Source of the DNA: Charina bottae
Taxonomy: Eukaryota; Chordata; Lepidosauria; Squamata; Charinaidae
Reading direction: 5' to 3'
Assembly: GCA_023362775.1 (NCBI GenBank)
Contig: JALMGJ010000006.1
Span: 58,433,501-58,497,500 of the forward strand
DNA: 64,000 nt
Positions within the stretch are counted from its first letter, which is position 1. Each line of letters begins with the position of its first letter. The position numbers were made by a program, and so were the translations under genes. Shown one piece after another: positions 47,750 through 58,834 of this stretch. The notes below the pieces were generated by a model. That model had not been told where the DNA came from. It made no database searches and saw only the letters and a list, made by a program, of their open reading frames with translations.

Positions 47750-50700
47750 ATGGCGGTTAGGAATGGATACCAATGAAAGCAGCTTGAACAAGCAGCTGAT
47801 CGCTGCTCCGGGAGAGAGGATCCTGGTCTCCTGAATCCTGCTCTACCCTACCCTTTTTACCATCTGGAGGTGTGGGTAAGGGATTTTGTGGGTTCCCCTC
47901 GGCTTTTTACTCCTCGGCCGATGTGGTGGAGACGGTTGGACCCCCTGGGTGGAGCAGCAGGGCGACGAAGCGGCAAAGTGGGGAGGCGGAACGCGACGGC
48001 CATTTGGAGCGGCGCTGGAAAACGGCAGAATGCGGTACCTTCCCCTGCAGACTTTGGGGGCTCGGGCGAGCCCATTGTGAACCTGGCGGATCCCCTGGTG
48101 AGCCCTTACTACCTGGGCTAAGACATTTGGACCCTTGGTGGCCCTCCGGTGCAGCGGATGAAGCGGCGGAGTGGCGGAGCACGACGGGGCCTTGTGGATG
48201 CCGGTGGGCCTTGTCAGAGAATCCCTTACCCACATCCTTTTGCGATCTCTGGGCCCGGACGGACTTTGACGGACCCCCACAGTCATTAGCGGACCTGGTG
48301 AGCCCTACAGATTCTAAGATGCCCTGGCAGCCTGAGAGACCTTGGCGTTGCAACAGGGTGGAAGAGTGGAGCAGTGGAGCATCGCAGGCCTTAGGGCAGC
48401 AGCGGACGCCAACTCTAATGGACTCTTGGTGGGCCTGGTGGTCTTTGACTGAGGGGGGAGGTGGTCTAAGGGGGGACAACGGGTCCTTGTATGGGGAACC
48501 AGCCGTGATATCCCCATGAATTTAACAACTGTTGAAAGATTTTTACTTGATCTTTTAACTTTAACAAGAGAAGAATCTGGAAGCCCCCCATCTATATCTA
48601 CATCTATTTATAGGCGGCAGAGATTTCCTGGGGTCCCCTGGGTGTGAGTGTGGTCTTCCCCCTGTATGTGAGTCAGGGGGGGTCCAAGACTGTGTGACTG
48701 TATGTATGAGTGCTCACCCCTGACTGAGAGACAGGTGGTGGGCAGGAGTGGATGATGCCCCCCTGCGACCAGTGAGTGGTTGTGGGGGAACATAGTAGGT
48801 GTGTGTGGGGTGGTTAGGCCCTCTCAGCGCCAAGAGCTAAAGCTGGTGTGCTGAGGGGGTCCTACCATCACCAGAGGACGATTGAGTTTGAGAGATGTGT
48901 GAGTGGGGGAGGGTACCCTTGTTTCAACCCAGGGTCTTTGGAGGTCCGGGAGTGGAGGCATCTGGACCTGGAAACTCTGGGGGTTATGAGGTGGGCTGAC
49001 CCATCGAAGTGGTGACGGGCCGGGGATGTTATCACGGGAACCGGAGGGCAGGCCATCTTCGGGGAAGATGCCACCGGTGTTTGTTACCGGTGGCGTGTTC
49101 CGGCCCTCTGGGTTCAGACCCAGGCCCTGGTCAGCAGATCCTTGAGTGCCCTGGTTTCCTGCTGCTGCTTCTCAATGCCAGGTCTGTTAACAACAAGGGC
49201 TCCCTCATATGTGACTTCATCACGGAGGAGGGGGCAGACCTGGCATGTATCACCGAAACCTGGCTGGGCCCAGAGGGGGGTTAGCCCTCTCAGAAATATG
49301 CCCAGCCGGGTTTCAGGTGTGGCATCAGCCAAGACTCCAGGGCAGGGGAGGAGGGGTGGCTGTTGTAATCTGAGAGTCTCTAGTGGCCTTCAGGGGCGCG
49401 GCTCCACAAGTGGCCGGTTATGAGACCCTGTTTTTCAAGTTGGGTTCTCGAGAACAGTTGGGAGTGTTGCTGCTGTACCAGCCTCCCTGTTGCGTAGCAA
49501 CCTCCCTGCCTGAGCTGCTGGAGGCCGTCTCAGGGTTGGCAGTGGAATTCCCCAGGCTTATGGTTCCGGGGGATTTCAATCTGCCATCCCTGGGACATAC
49601 CTCTGAGGCGGCTCAGGAGTTCATGACTACCATGGCAGCCATGGGCCTGTTCCAGATCATCCAAGACCCAACTCGAGACAGTGGCCTCATCCCAGACTTA
49701 GTTTTCTTGTCGGAGCAGTGGCAGTTTGCTCTGAGGGGAGAGTTACATCTTTCCCCTTTGTCATGGTCAGATCACGCCCTGGTGGCCTTGAGATTCTTTT
49801 ATGCTGCCCCACGCTGCAGGGAGGCAGGACCCATTCGATTGGTCCTCCCCCGGCGACTAATGGACCCAATAGGGTTCCAGAGGGAGCTGGGGGTTATACC
49901 TGAGGATCTACTGCAAGCTCCAGTGGAGGTCCTGGCCGCAGCCTGGAATAGGGAGGCGGCTGGGGCCTTGGACAGGATTGCGTCTATGCGGCCTCTGTTA
50001 CATCTGACCCGATACTCCCCGTGGTTCACGGAGGGGTTGAGGGTTTTGAAGAGGGTTAAGAGATGCCTAGAGCGCCGCTGGAGAAAGACAAAGACTGAAT
50101 TTGACCAAACACAAACTAGAGCCGCTGTTAAGGCCTACCTTGTGGCGGTAAGAGTGGCAAAACGTCAGTATTTCTCCGCTCCTATTGTGTCCACAGAATG
50201 CCGCCTGACGGCCCTGTTCAAGATTACTCAATCTCTCTTGGGTAAGGTGGAGTCAGTGACCCACCTGCAGGGCTGTGCTGAGTTTTCTGAGCATCTGCAG
50301 GATAAAATTGCTCAGATTCGTTCCAAGTTGGACTCTAAGCGTGAAGCACAGTCTGGGGAGATGCCGAGGGAACGTCCTTACCCTGTTACCTGGGAACAGT
50401 TCGATCCTGTTGGACCTAAGGAAGTGGACAGGATCCTCCGAATTGTAAGGGCCACCACATGTCATCTAGATCCATGCCCTTCCTGGCTGGTTCAGGCAAC
50501 CCGGGAGGTGACATGTGGTTGGGTCCAGGTGATGGTTAATACATCCTTGGGGGAGGGGGTGTTTCCAGCTGCTTTTAAGGAGGATCTGGTACACCCCCTT
50601 CTCAAGAAACCATCCCTGGACCCTACTGTATTGGACAATTTTCGTCCTGTCTCCCATCTCCCCTTTTTGGGGAAGGTGGTTGAGAAAGTGGTAGAATTGC

Positions 50701-52165
50701 AACTCCAGAGGATCCTGGATGACACGGATTATCTGGACCCCTTCCAGTCAGGTTTCAGGCCAGGATATGCGGTGGAAACTTCATTGGTCGCGCTTACAGA
50801 TGATCTCTGGCGGGAGGGGGATGGAGGGAGTGCATCCATCCTGGCTCTTATTGACCTCTCAGCAGCATTCGATACCATCGACCATGGTATCCTTTTGGGA
50901 CGGCTCAGGGAGTTGGGGGTGGGCGGCGTAGTTCTGTGCTGGTTCACCTCCTTCCTCCAGGGCCGGTCCCAATCGGTAGTAATAGGAGATGAGAGGTCCG
51001 ACCCTCACCCCCTCTCCTGTGTGGGGTGCCGCAGGGTTCGTTTCTCTCCCCTCTCCTATTTGATATCTACATGAAACTGCTGGGTGAGATCACCCGTCAC
51101 CACAGGATGAGGTATCATCAATATGCACATGATACTCAATTATATATCTCCATCCCGGGTGAGGTAAGTGATGCGGTGGCTACCCTTTCTCAGTGCCTGG
51201 GGGCTGTGGGGGTCTGGATGGGGAACAAAAGGCTTCGGCTGAACCCTGGTAAGACGGAGTGGCTGTGGATTGATGGCTCCTGTGGATCAAGGAAGTTATC
51301 ATCTTTAGTTCTGGATGGGGTTGCACTACCCCATTCAAACCCAGTGTGGAATCTGGGGGTTCTTCTGGACTCACGGCTCCTGCTCGAAGAGCAGGTGGCA
51401 GCCGTGGCCAGAAGGGCTTTTGCACAACTTCGTGTTGTGCGCCAGTTACGCCCTTTCCTGGATCAGGATGCCCTCCGTAAAGTCACTCACGCCCTGGTCA
51501 TCTCCCACATAGGCTATTGCAATGCGCTCTACATGGGGCTACCCTTGAGGAGTATCCGGAAGCTTCAACTGGTCCAGAATGCAGCTGCGCGCGCAGTTAT
51601 TGGTGCCCCAAGATCAGCACGTGTGACACCTCTGCTGCGACAGCTGCACTGGGTACTCGTGTGCTTCCGGGTCCAATTCAAGGTGTTGGTTATCACCTTT
51701 AAAGCCCTACATGGCATGGGACCAGGCTACCTGAGGGACCGTCTCATCCCCATAACATCGAACTGTCCCACTCGGTGATGCAGAGAGGGTATGCTGCATA
51801 CCCCATCAGTAAGGGAATTTCACCTGGCGGGGTCTAGAAGGCGGGCCTTCTCTGCGGTGGCGCCTACCCTTTGGAACATTCTACCCCCGGAGGTGAGGCA
51901 GGCCTCATTGCTCCCAGCCTTCAGAAAGAACTTAAAGATCTGGTTCTGCCACCTTGCTTGGGATGGTGGGGGGGGGGAACAATTCCTCCTGGGGATGGCT
52001 GGTGCCATAGAGCCCTTTTAAATACAAGCTCATCGCCTCTTGGATTTTATATTTATTTTAATTATGACTGTATTATATGTTATTTTAATTGTTTGATTTT
52101 TTGTAAACCATCCAGAGTCCCCCTAAGGGGAGATGGAGCGGTGATATAAATAGAATTATAAATAA
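47750..52165 (+). mobile_element. Large CR1/L2-type LINE, nearly complete but decayed
   Basis: About 4.4 kb: a GC-rich leader (about 47750-49000) partly homologous to that of the 8.8-kb element, ORF2 (about 49150-52021), and a 3' UTR with GTAAACCATCCAGAGTCCCC. It ends in an ATAAATAGAATTATAAATAA-type tail. The 5' boundary is approximate; no target duplication was recognised. It lies about 190 bp downstream of the hAT element. Confidence 0.85.
49150..52021 (+). pseudogene. CR1/L2 ORF2 with frameshifts and mutated YADD
   Basis: Endonuclease: LNARSVNNKG, ADLACITETWLGPEGG, QPPCCVATSLPELLEAVSG, PGDFNLPSLG, LIPDLVFLSEQW and WSDHALV. Reverse transcriptase: DNFRPVSHLPFLGKVVEKVV, DPFQSGFRPGYAVETSLVAL, LIDLSAAFDTIDHGILLGRL, PQGSFLSPLLFDIYM and YHQYAHDTQLYIS. 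C-terminal: NLGVLLDSRLLLEEQV, HALVISHIGYCNALYMGLPL, KLQLVQNAAARAVIGAP, LWNILPPEVRQ. The frame shifts near 49280 and near 51020, and TGA at 51776-51778 interrupts the C-terminus. The catalytic YADD reads YAHD (51122-51133), replacing a metal-binding aspartate, so the enzyme would be dead even without frameshifts. Confidence 0.88.
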
Positions 52166-52562
52166 ATAAAAATATTGTTTTATAGCTTGGAGAAACATGA
52201 TTAGGAAAAACAGGCAATGGAGAGATGGAAAGTGTTGATTGTGTAGGGAGAGACACAGTCCAATCTTTTCTAAATAAGTTATAAGGGGTCCTCACATCTG
52301 CTAATGTTCTCTTGGGGAGAGTAGAGTGGCTGGTACTCTTGGCACACACAGCTCTCTTGATTTTCCTATTTTGTTATTTTCACTACTTTAATGGAACCTA
52401 TAAATAAGGCAAAAGAGAAGAATGAATATTATCGCCCCCCCGACAACTTCAACTTATTAATCATTTGAAAATGCTATCACACAATTCAAGGATATTTTCC
52501 TTGAGTAAAGTAAAGGCTTTTTATGGATTTTGGATTTATTTAGCTTTCATTAGCAAAGCAAG
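52166..52562. other. No gene seen
   Basis: Short spacer between the LINE tail and the next MITE. Confidence 0.45.
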
Positions 52563-52564
52563 TA

Positions 52565-52760
52565 CAGGTAGTCCTCATTTAGTGACCACAATTGGGACTG
52601 AAAAACCACAACTACGCTTATGATCTTACTTCAGCTTTCCTTTGCTTTATAGACCTATGAAGGTTGTAAATGTAAGGATTGGTCGTAAGGTTACTTTTTC
52701 ATCACTGCTGTAACTGCAAATGGTTACTAAACGAGGTAGTCACTAAATGATGACTACCTG
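52565..52760. mobile_element. MITE with about 25-bp terminal inverted repeats (196 bp)
   Basis: The left end CAGGTAGTCCTCATTTAGTG and right end CACTAAATGATGACTACCTG are inverted copies differing at one base over 20. TA flanks both sides (52563-52564, 52761-52762), though AGTA/TACT may instead extend the inverted repeat. No coding capacity. Superfamily not assigned. Confidence 0.8.
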
Positions 52761-52762
52761 TA

Positions 52763-53228
52763 CTGTACCCATGAATAAAGAGGAAATGTTGACAAACTCT
52801 CCTCAGATGTCACATTTAAACAATAGATAAAAACTAATATAAGACTTTTGGATGAAAACTACAGGGAATATGAACTTTTAAGTGAAAAGTCACTGAAAGT
52901 CCTATTAATGTTTTCTTCAACATATCTTTTGAAAGTAGATCTTTAGCATCCACTGCAACCAAGACCAACTATTGAAATAAGGTAAATGTTATGCTGACTT
53001 AACAAACTTCGGTACAGACACTGATAAAATATACTGTGACTTAGAAGCTCATACATTCACCATTAAGACCTGTAATCAATCTAATTATTTAATAATATTT
53101 AAATAATTATTAAAATTATTTTATTTTTTCCATATTCTTTTCATTTTTTCCATTTTTTGAAACAATCACAAGTATTCCACATTAATAAACCACAAGGTTT
53201 GTTATTCCATGATCTGAAGTTCAAGAAC
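52763..53228. other. No gene seen
   Basis: AT-rich spacer. Confidence 0.45.
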
Positions 53229-53309
53229 CACTAGGCCAGGGGTCGGCAAACTTTTTTATGCCAGGAGCCATTTTGACATGCTCGAGGACATTTTGACATG
53301 CTCGAGAGC

Positions 53310-53500
53310 CAGGGGGCGGGGTTTGCGGGCGGGGACCAATTGCATGGAAGGGGGCGGGGTTTGCGGACGGGAGCCAATCGCATGGAAGGGGCGGGGTTTG
53401 CGGGCGGGAGCCAATCGCGTGGAAGGGGGCGGGGTTTGCGGGCGGGAGCCAATCGTGCGGAAGGGAGCGGGGTTTGGGGGCAGGATCCAATTGCGTGGAA
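53310..53500. repeat. Minisatellite of CCAAT plus GC-box units
   Basis: About five units of 38-40 bp, each GGGGCGGGGTTTGCGGGCGG followed by GAGCCAATCGCGTGGAAG with small changes. Each unit holds a perfect or near-perfect Sp1-type GC box and an NF-Y-type CCAAT box. Confidence 0.85.
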
Positions 53501-53611
53501 GGGTAAGATGCAGGGCTGCGCTGCGCTTGGCCGGCCGCCCCGGCCCTCGCTCACCTTCCATGGCCGGTCCTCGCGGGCCGCCGGCGACACTCCCGTCCCA
53601 CTGCACCCCAG

Positions 53612-54708
53612 CTCTCCAAGGCAGGGGCCACCCGCAGCCGCCCACACCTCGCGCACAGCCCGCGGGGCTCTCTGCCGCTCCCTTCGACGGAGGAGGGACC
53701 GGCGTGCCTTGGGAGCTGCTGCTGCTGCTGGCGGCATATCTGGGCGAGGCGCGTGGGCAGAGCTGCCCGTCTGGCACTCGGGCGCTCCGGCTCCCGAGCC
53801 TCTTCCCTTCTCCCTCGCCACGTTCGGGCGTTGAGCCCAGGCAAAGCCGGGCGGTCGCGCAGGGGCGAGGCGGGGAGTCCCGCTCCTGCGCCTACCGCCA
53901 CATGTGTCCGTTCCCGGCCTCTCTCCCCACGTCCGGCGGGTGCCCATGCCGGAATCCCTGCGACCCGGAGGCAGCGACTGCTCGGAGGGCCCCAGCGAGA
54001 AGAGGTGCGTGATCCCCGGTGGATCCCTTTGAGGGGCCACGGGGCTTCCCCGCTTTCCTCCCAAGGAGGCCTCGATGACACACCCTCCCGCCCCATCAAT
54101 CCCCCCACCCCGCCATTCGGCATCCTCTCCCCCTGCTAACCCGAGCCCTGCGGCGGCCGGGGGATCCGAGCCAGGGCTCGGGTTAGCGGGGGGAGAGGAC
54201 GCCGAATGGCGGGGTGGGGGGATTGATGGGGCGGGAGGGTGCGCCGTCGAGGCCTCCTTGGGAGGAAAGCGGGGAAGCCCCGCGGCCCCTCGAAGGGATC
54301 CACCAGGGATCACGCGCCTCTTCTCGCTGGGGCCCTCCGAGCAGTCGCTGCCTCCGGGTCGCAGGGATTCCGGCATGGGCACCCGCCAGACGTGGGGAGA
54401 GAGGCCGGGAACGGACGGATGTGGCGGTAGGCGCAGGAGCGGGACTCCCCGCCTCGCCCCTGCGCGACCGCCCAGCTTTGCCTGGCCTCAACGCCCGAAC
54501 GTGGCGAGGGAGAAGGGAAGAGGCTCGGGAGCCGGAGCGCCCAAGTGCCAGACGGGCAGCTCCGCCCGCGCGCCTCGCCCAGACATGCCGCCAGCAGCAG
54601 CAGCAGCTCCCAAGGCACGCCGGTCCCTCCTCCGTCAAAGGGAGCGGCAGAGAGCCCCGCGGGCTGTGCGCGAGGTGTGGGCGGCTGCCGGTGGCCCCAG
54701 CCTTGGAG
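53612..54708. repeat. Inverted repeat, arms about 537 bp, loop about 22 bp
   Basis: 53612-54150 and 54173-54708 are reverse complements with scattered differences. The centre reads CCCGAGCCCTG ... CAGGGCTCGGG, and the outer ends share GCCGCCCACACCTCGCGCAC. Both arms include a CAGCAGCAGCAGCAGC-like stretch and a TCCAAGGC(T/A)GGGGCCAC end. Confidence 0.9.
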
Positions 54709-54859
54709 AGCGAGAGCGCGTAAGAGCGTAAGAGTTTGGGGGCGGGATCCAATCGCGTGGAAGGGGCGGGGGTGAGTTCAGCTGCGGAAGAGCCACACTC
54801 AAGGGGCCAAAGAGCCGCATGTGGCTCGCGAGCCGCCATTTCCGACCCTTGCACTAGGC

Positions 54860-56260
54860 TATCTATTTTAACTATCTGAAGCTAACTGAAAGAGAAGATA
54901 GCACTAACACGTATATTATAGAATCATTTGTGAGCCATTGAAAAAAAATCCTTCTTAAAATGAATATCCAAATAATGAAGTGATACATAAGAGAGAGGGA
55001 GAGTAAGTCAGGGCACAGCAGAGTTTTAAGCATTCATAAAATAAATCATTACCAACAAAGCAGGGACACATGAAAGAAGTCTTCTGTGCTAGCTGTGAGT
55101 TTCCAAAAAATTATTTCATTAAAAATGGTCAAGAACTCCAAGTACTGGAACTGTCAGAGACTATGCATTTTACATATGACATTCAGTATGTACTTCCGCC
55201 CCAAACTAACATTGCACTGATCTTACTTCTTGTTACTCGTTTTCTTTGAGCATTTTGTTGGATAGCCTGCTGCATTCTTGGTTTGGAAATCTTTCAGAAT
55301 AGCCTTGCTGATTGTTGCTATAGTGGAAAAATACCCATAGATTTCTCTATGGGTTCTCAAAATCAGTGGGTATAAATGTTTGATTTATATATTATAAATA
55401 TTTATAAATATTTGATTTATTTATTTAAATGTCAACTAGGAACATTATTAAAATAGGACGGTAATTATTCAGCTATGGTTTCAGTTATGATTTCTACCGC
55501 AATTGCAAACTTATGAATGAGATAATGCAACTCCCAAATCATCCGATAATGATTTTAAACATAGAATTTAAACCTAGAATGTCTCACAGCTTCTGGATTT
55601 GCTGAATGCAGAGGAACCTCACTTGGGAAAAAACAGTAAGGCAAATAAATATAGAAGTTAAAAAGGGAGCAGATTTGTCACCATTGCTGGAAGAAAAGGG
55701 ACTACAAAGCTGGTCTCTACCTGCTTCCATATGTAGAGGCAAAATCATTCTGTTTTTCCTGCAAGTGGCAGAAAAAAATAAATACATTTTAGTTCCCTCA
55801 ACTCATTCTTGCAGTATTTGTTCCTTTCTTCTCTATACATCGCAATATCTACTATCACCTTGCCCTTATCTTACCTTTGCTTTATTGTTACTTCACCTTC
55901 TCCTTATTATTACCACCTGCCTTCTTCTCCATATAAGCTACAACTATACACATGCATCATTTTAAACTACCATTTACTCATCTTGCTGAAGAAAGTAATC
56001 ATCCATTCCCTAGGCACATGCAGCTATGGTAGGCTGACTGGTGCTAGTTTTAAATGTTGCCCATGTGGACAGCTCCAGCATTTTTTGTATTCTAGCTTGT
56101 TTGGAGAAAAGTGTTAAGGGAAAGGGGGCGATACATCTAGGAGGCTGTGGAGGGCACTGTGCTGAGGGACCACTTGTAGTTACAAATCTCCCTGGATACC
56201 CCACTGAAATAAATCTATTTATTAGACATGCTGCTCATACCCTTTTACATAGACGTGGGA
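54860..56260. other. No gene seen
   Basis: AT-rich, containing copy 2 of the 64-bp repeat. A 119-codon frame at 55606 is not recognisable as a gene. Confidence 0.45.
55484..55547 (+). repeat. 64-bp dispersed repeat, copy 2
   Basis: Partner of 46041-46104, four transitions in 64 bp. Confidence 0.85.
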
Positions 56261-56273
56261 TAACATTATTTTA

Positions 56274-56604
56274 TAGGGGCGTGGTGGCCCAGCGGGTAAG
56301 ACGCCAGGCTTGTTGATTGGAAGATCGCAAGTTCGGAGGTTCGAATCCCTAGCCCTGCATGCGGAGTGAGCTCCCGCACTAGCTCCAGCTCTTGCCAACC
56401 TAGCAATTCGAAAGCATGCAAATGCAAGTAGATTAATAGTTACCACTTTGGTGGGTAGGTAACAGCGTTCCACGCGCGTCATGTGGCCACATGACCGTGG
56501 AAGCGTCTTCGGACAATGCTGGCTCTTCGGCTAACAAACGGAGATGAGCACCGGCCCCTAGAGTCGGACACGACTGCACAAATGTGCGGGGGGAACCTTT
56601 ACCT
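56274..56604 (+). mobile_element. Sauria SINE
   Basis: A plus-strand full-length SINE with 12-bp duplications AACATTATTTTA (56262-56273 and 56606-56617; a 13th base T also matches). A-box TGGCCCAGCGGG, B-box GGTTCGAATCC, 3' block GAGTCGGACACGACTG and ACCTTTACCTT tail are all visible. Confidence 0.95.
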
Positions 56605-56636
56605 TAACATTATTTTAAATAAATTAATAAATTTAT

Positions 56637-56985
56637 GAGACAGTCCCCCTCGCTCCTGGACTTCCGGAAAAAAATTCAAGACCTGGTTCTGTCAACAGGC
56701 CTGGGGCGGGAAGAAGAGTGTACACTCTTGGGGATGGCTAATGCCTTAGGGTGGCCCTAGAATGCCCTTTCCATGGTTTTACAGAGGATACTGCCATCTG
56801 GATTTTATTATATTTATTATATTCTTGAACTGTTTATTTTAAAGTTTATTTAATTTTATTTATATTTGTATCACAATTAATTATGTTTGATTGTAAACCA
56901 CCGAGAGTCCCTTGAGGGAGTTGGGCGGTGATAAATCGAATAAATAAATAAATAAATAAATATAAATAAATAAATAAAATTGGCC
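56637..56985 (+). mobile_element. CR1/L2-type LINE, 3' end only
   Basis: The last polymerase codons (FRKKIQDLVLSTGLGREEE-like, compare FRKELKTWF), a 3' UTR with GTAAACCACCGAGAGTCCCT and GGGAGTTGGGCGGTGATAAA, then (AATA)n. Strongly 5'-truncated insertion, moderately young. Confidence 0.82.
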
Positions 56986-57169
56986 TCTGTTAGCTCTGCC
57001 ATTAGTAAAGGATTTAAGAGCCATACTAGTCTTTTGAACTGTTTTATAACGGTTTTAAAATAAAGATCAGATACAAGTCAAGCAAACAAGTACTTTAGGT
57101 ACAGTAACACCTAACTAACTATTTCTGTGTAGTATGACAGTACATTTGTATATTTGTGGGTGGTTCTAA

Positions 57170-57840
57170 TCAGTGTTGGTAGTAGAAGGGAGGCTGAGCA
57201 TCCATTTGTCTGGGATGAGGTGTCAGCAATACCCTGATGATACATACACACAAACACACACATTCACACACACACACACACACACATTTTCAATCCAGAT
57301 GTGATGGAAGTCTTGACCCAATGCCTGAACGTCCTAAAGTACTGCATGGGGTGGACAGACTCACACTTAATCCCAACAAAATGGAGTTATTGGTACCAAG
57401 GAAGTTCTATCTTGCTTGCCCTTCTCTTGAAGGAACTGGTATACAATTTGGGGGTTCTCTTGGACTTCAGGCTCCTGCTACAGCAGCAGGTAGAAGCTAT
57501 GGCCAGGAGAGCCTCCAACCATGTTTGCAGCCCTTCCTAGACCAGGTGCTGAAAACATTGACTTGTGCCCTTATTATCTCCCAGTAGCAATTTGTTTTAT
57601 ATGGGACTGCACTTGAAAATGACCTAGAAGCTGCAGCTACACTGTTTGTCAGTAGCTTCTAGGCCCAATTCAAGTTGTTTCATGGCAAGGGAATTTCTTA
57701 TATTAAGGGTTTTCTCCAGGTGGAACCTGCCGACCTGCCTACATTAGCCAGGTAGGAGACGCTGCAAGTACCCATCACCCAGGAGGTTTGGGGGAGATAC
57801 CTTGAGGACATCCTTCTTGGTTATAGTGCCTCATTCTGAA
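57170..57840 (+). mobile_element. Old CR1/L2-type LINE fragment with internal (CA)n
   Basis: Frames read MRCQQYPDDTYT (a remnant of CHQYADDTQLY with YPDD), a (CA)n expansion at about 57244-57286, then NPNKMELLVPRK, GVLLDFRLLLQQQVEAMARR and THALIIS-like blocks of the polymerase C-terminus. Frameshifts are frequent. The CA microsatellite lies where the ACACACA-like codons after YADD would be. Confidence 0.65.
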
Positions 57841-57865
57841 AGAATATGCCCCCTATGCTATAAAC

Positions 57866-58148
57866 CAGAGCTTTCCAAACTGTGTGTCGGGACACATTAG
57901 TGTGTCGGCTGCAGTGTCTGGGTGTGTCGCGGCTGCTGCTACCGCCTCCTGGCTTCCATGCAGGTCCTAGTGCCTGCCTGGTGCCTTGCTGCCTCCAAAC
58001 CTGCTGTGATTCCGTGCAGGTCCTAGTGCCTGCCTTGTGCCCTGATGTAAGAGTGTGTCGCGAAATGATGCCCTGCTGTAAGAGTGTGTTGCAAAATGAT
58101 GCATGTCTAAAAAGTGTGTCACCAACATGAAAAGTTTGGAAAGCTCTG
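57866..58148 (+). mobile_element. Non-autonomous hAT element, family A (283 bp)
   Basis: Termini CAGAGCTTTCCAAACT and AAAGTTTGGAAAGCTCTG; 8-bp flanks CTATAAAC (57858-57865) and CTGTAAAC (58149-58156), one difference. It is the inverse-orientation relative of 44570-44912, shorter by 60 bp, about one internal minisatellite unit. Confidence 0.9.
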
Positions 58149-58295
58149 CTGTAAACATTCAGGAAGGCAATAAAACGTGCTCATCTGCATGGCGTTTGAC
58201 AAGGATAACTCCAATGGCAGAAAACTGTATTGATAGACAGTGATACAGTGGCTATGTTTTGCCTAGAATCCATGGAATAGGTGACATACAAATGC

Positions 58296-58327
<32 letters not shown>

Positions 58328-58345
58328 TGATTGATTGATAGATAG
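58296..58345. repeat. (GATA)n microsatellite
   Basis: About 12 GATA units with a (GATT)3 interruption. Confidence 0.95.
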
Positions 58346-58834
58346 AGTCTGTATGTTCATGTACAAAGCCAAAGTCTCTAAAGGGCAAGCTGCAATAATA
58401 AAATATATCGTTATATTTTAAACAAGCACTGTGAAATTTTAACAAACCGAAACTTGCAACTTCTGCAAACTACTTGGAAGCCACTGAAGGGCTGCCGATT
58501 AATTTTCAGTGTGTTGCACTAATAGCAAAAGATTAGTGGCAACAAAACCCAGTATCACCAAGCAGCCTTCTAAAGCCAATTAAAGTTCTTAGCCTTTCCT
58601 TTTGTATATGTCCAAGAGGCCAGTCCCTATGAAAGATTAGGCCCTCCTGCACCACTCAGCACTAAAGGGCAAGATATTAGCCTCTTAGCAGGCTGGTAAA
58701 AATATATCTTTGATCAAGAAGTTTCCCCATCACTCTGTCAGCCTTTGTTTTCATAAAGAAAAGAGGGATAGAAAAAGAGAATTGGAACATAATAATATGT
58801 TAAAACATATCTCAGTTTAATTAAAGAAAGCTGT

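Larger units (their letters stand above)
53237..54851. mobile_element. Non-autonomous hAT element with giant internal hairpin (1,615 bp)
   Basis: Termini CAGGGGTCGGCAAACTTTTT and GCCATTTCCGACCCTTG, with perfect 8-bp duplications CACTAGGC (53229-53236 and 54852-54859). Sub-terminal GAGCCGCATGTGGCTCGCGA is itself a short palindrome. Inside are a five-unit CCAAT/GC-box minisatellite (about 53310-53500) and an inverted repeat of about 537-bp arms. Open frames up to 383 codons occur on both strands because the DNA is GC-rich and palindromic; I do not regard them as genes. No transposase is visible. Confidence 0.88.

Noticed and set aside
47843..48519. 215-codon frame in the CR1/L2 leader as a possible ORF1
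   Set aside because: Equally long frames occur on the other strand, no nucleic-acid-binding motif is visible, and the shorter LINE at 8.8 kb does not preserve the frame. It is treated as leader sequence.
53231..54382. 383-codon open frame on the minus strand (and overlapping long frames on the plus strand)
   Set aside because: It lies in a GC-rich palindromic hAT element, where stop codons are rare on both strands and the arms encode mirror-image peptides. No domain, start context or transposase motif supports a gene.
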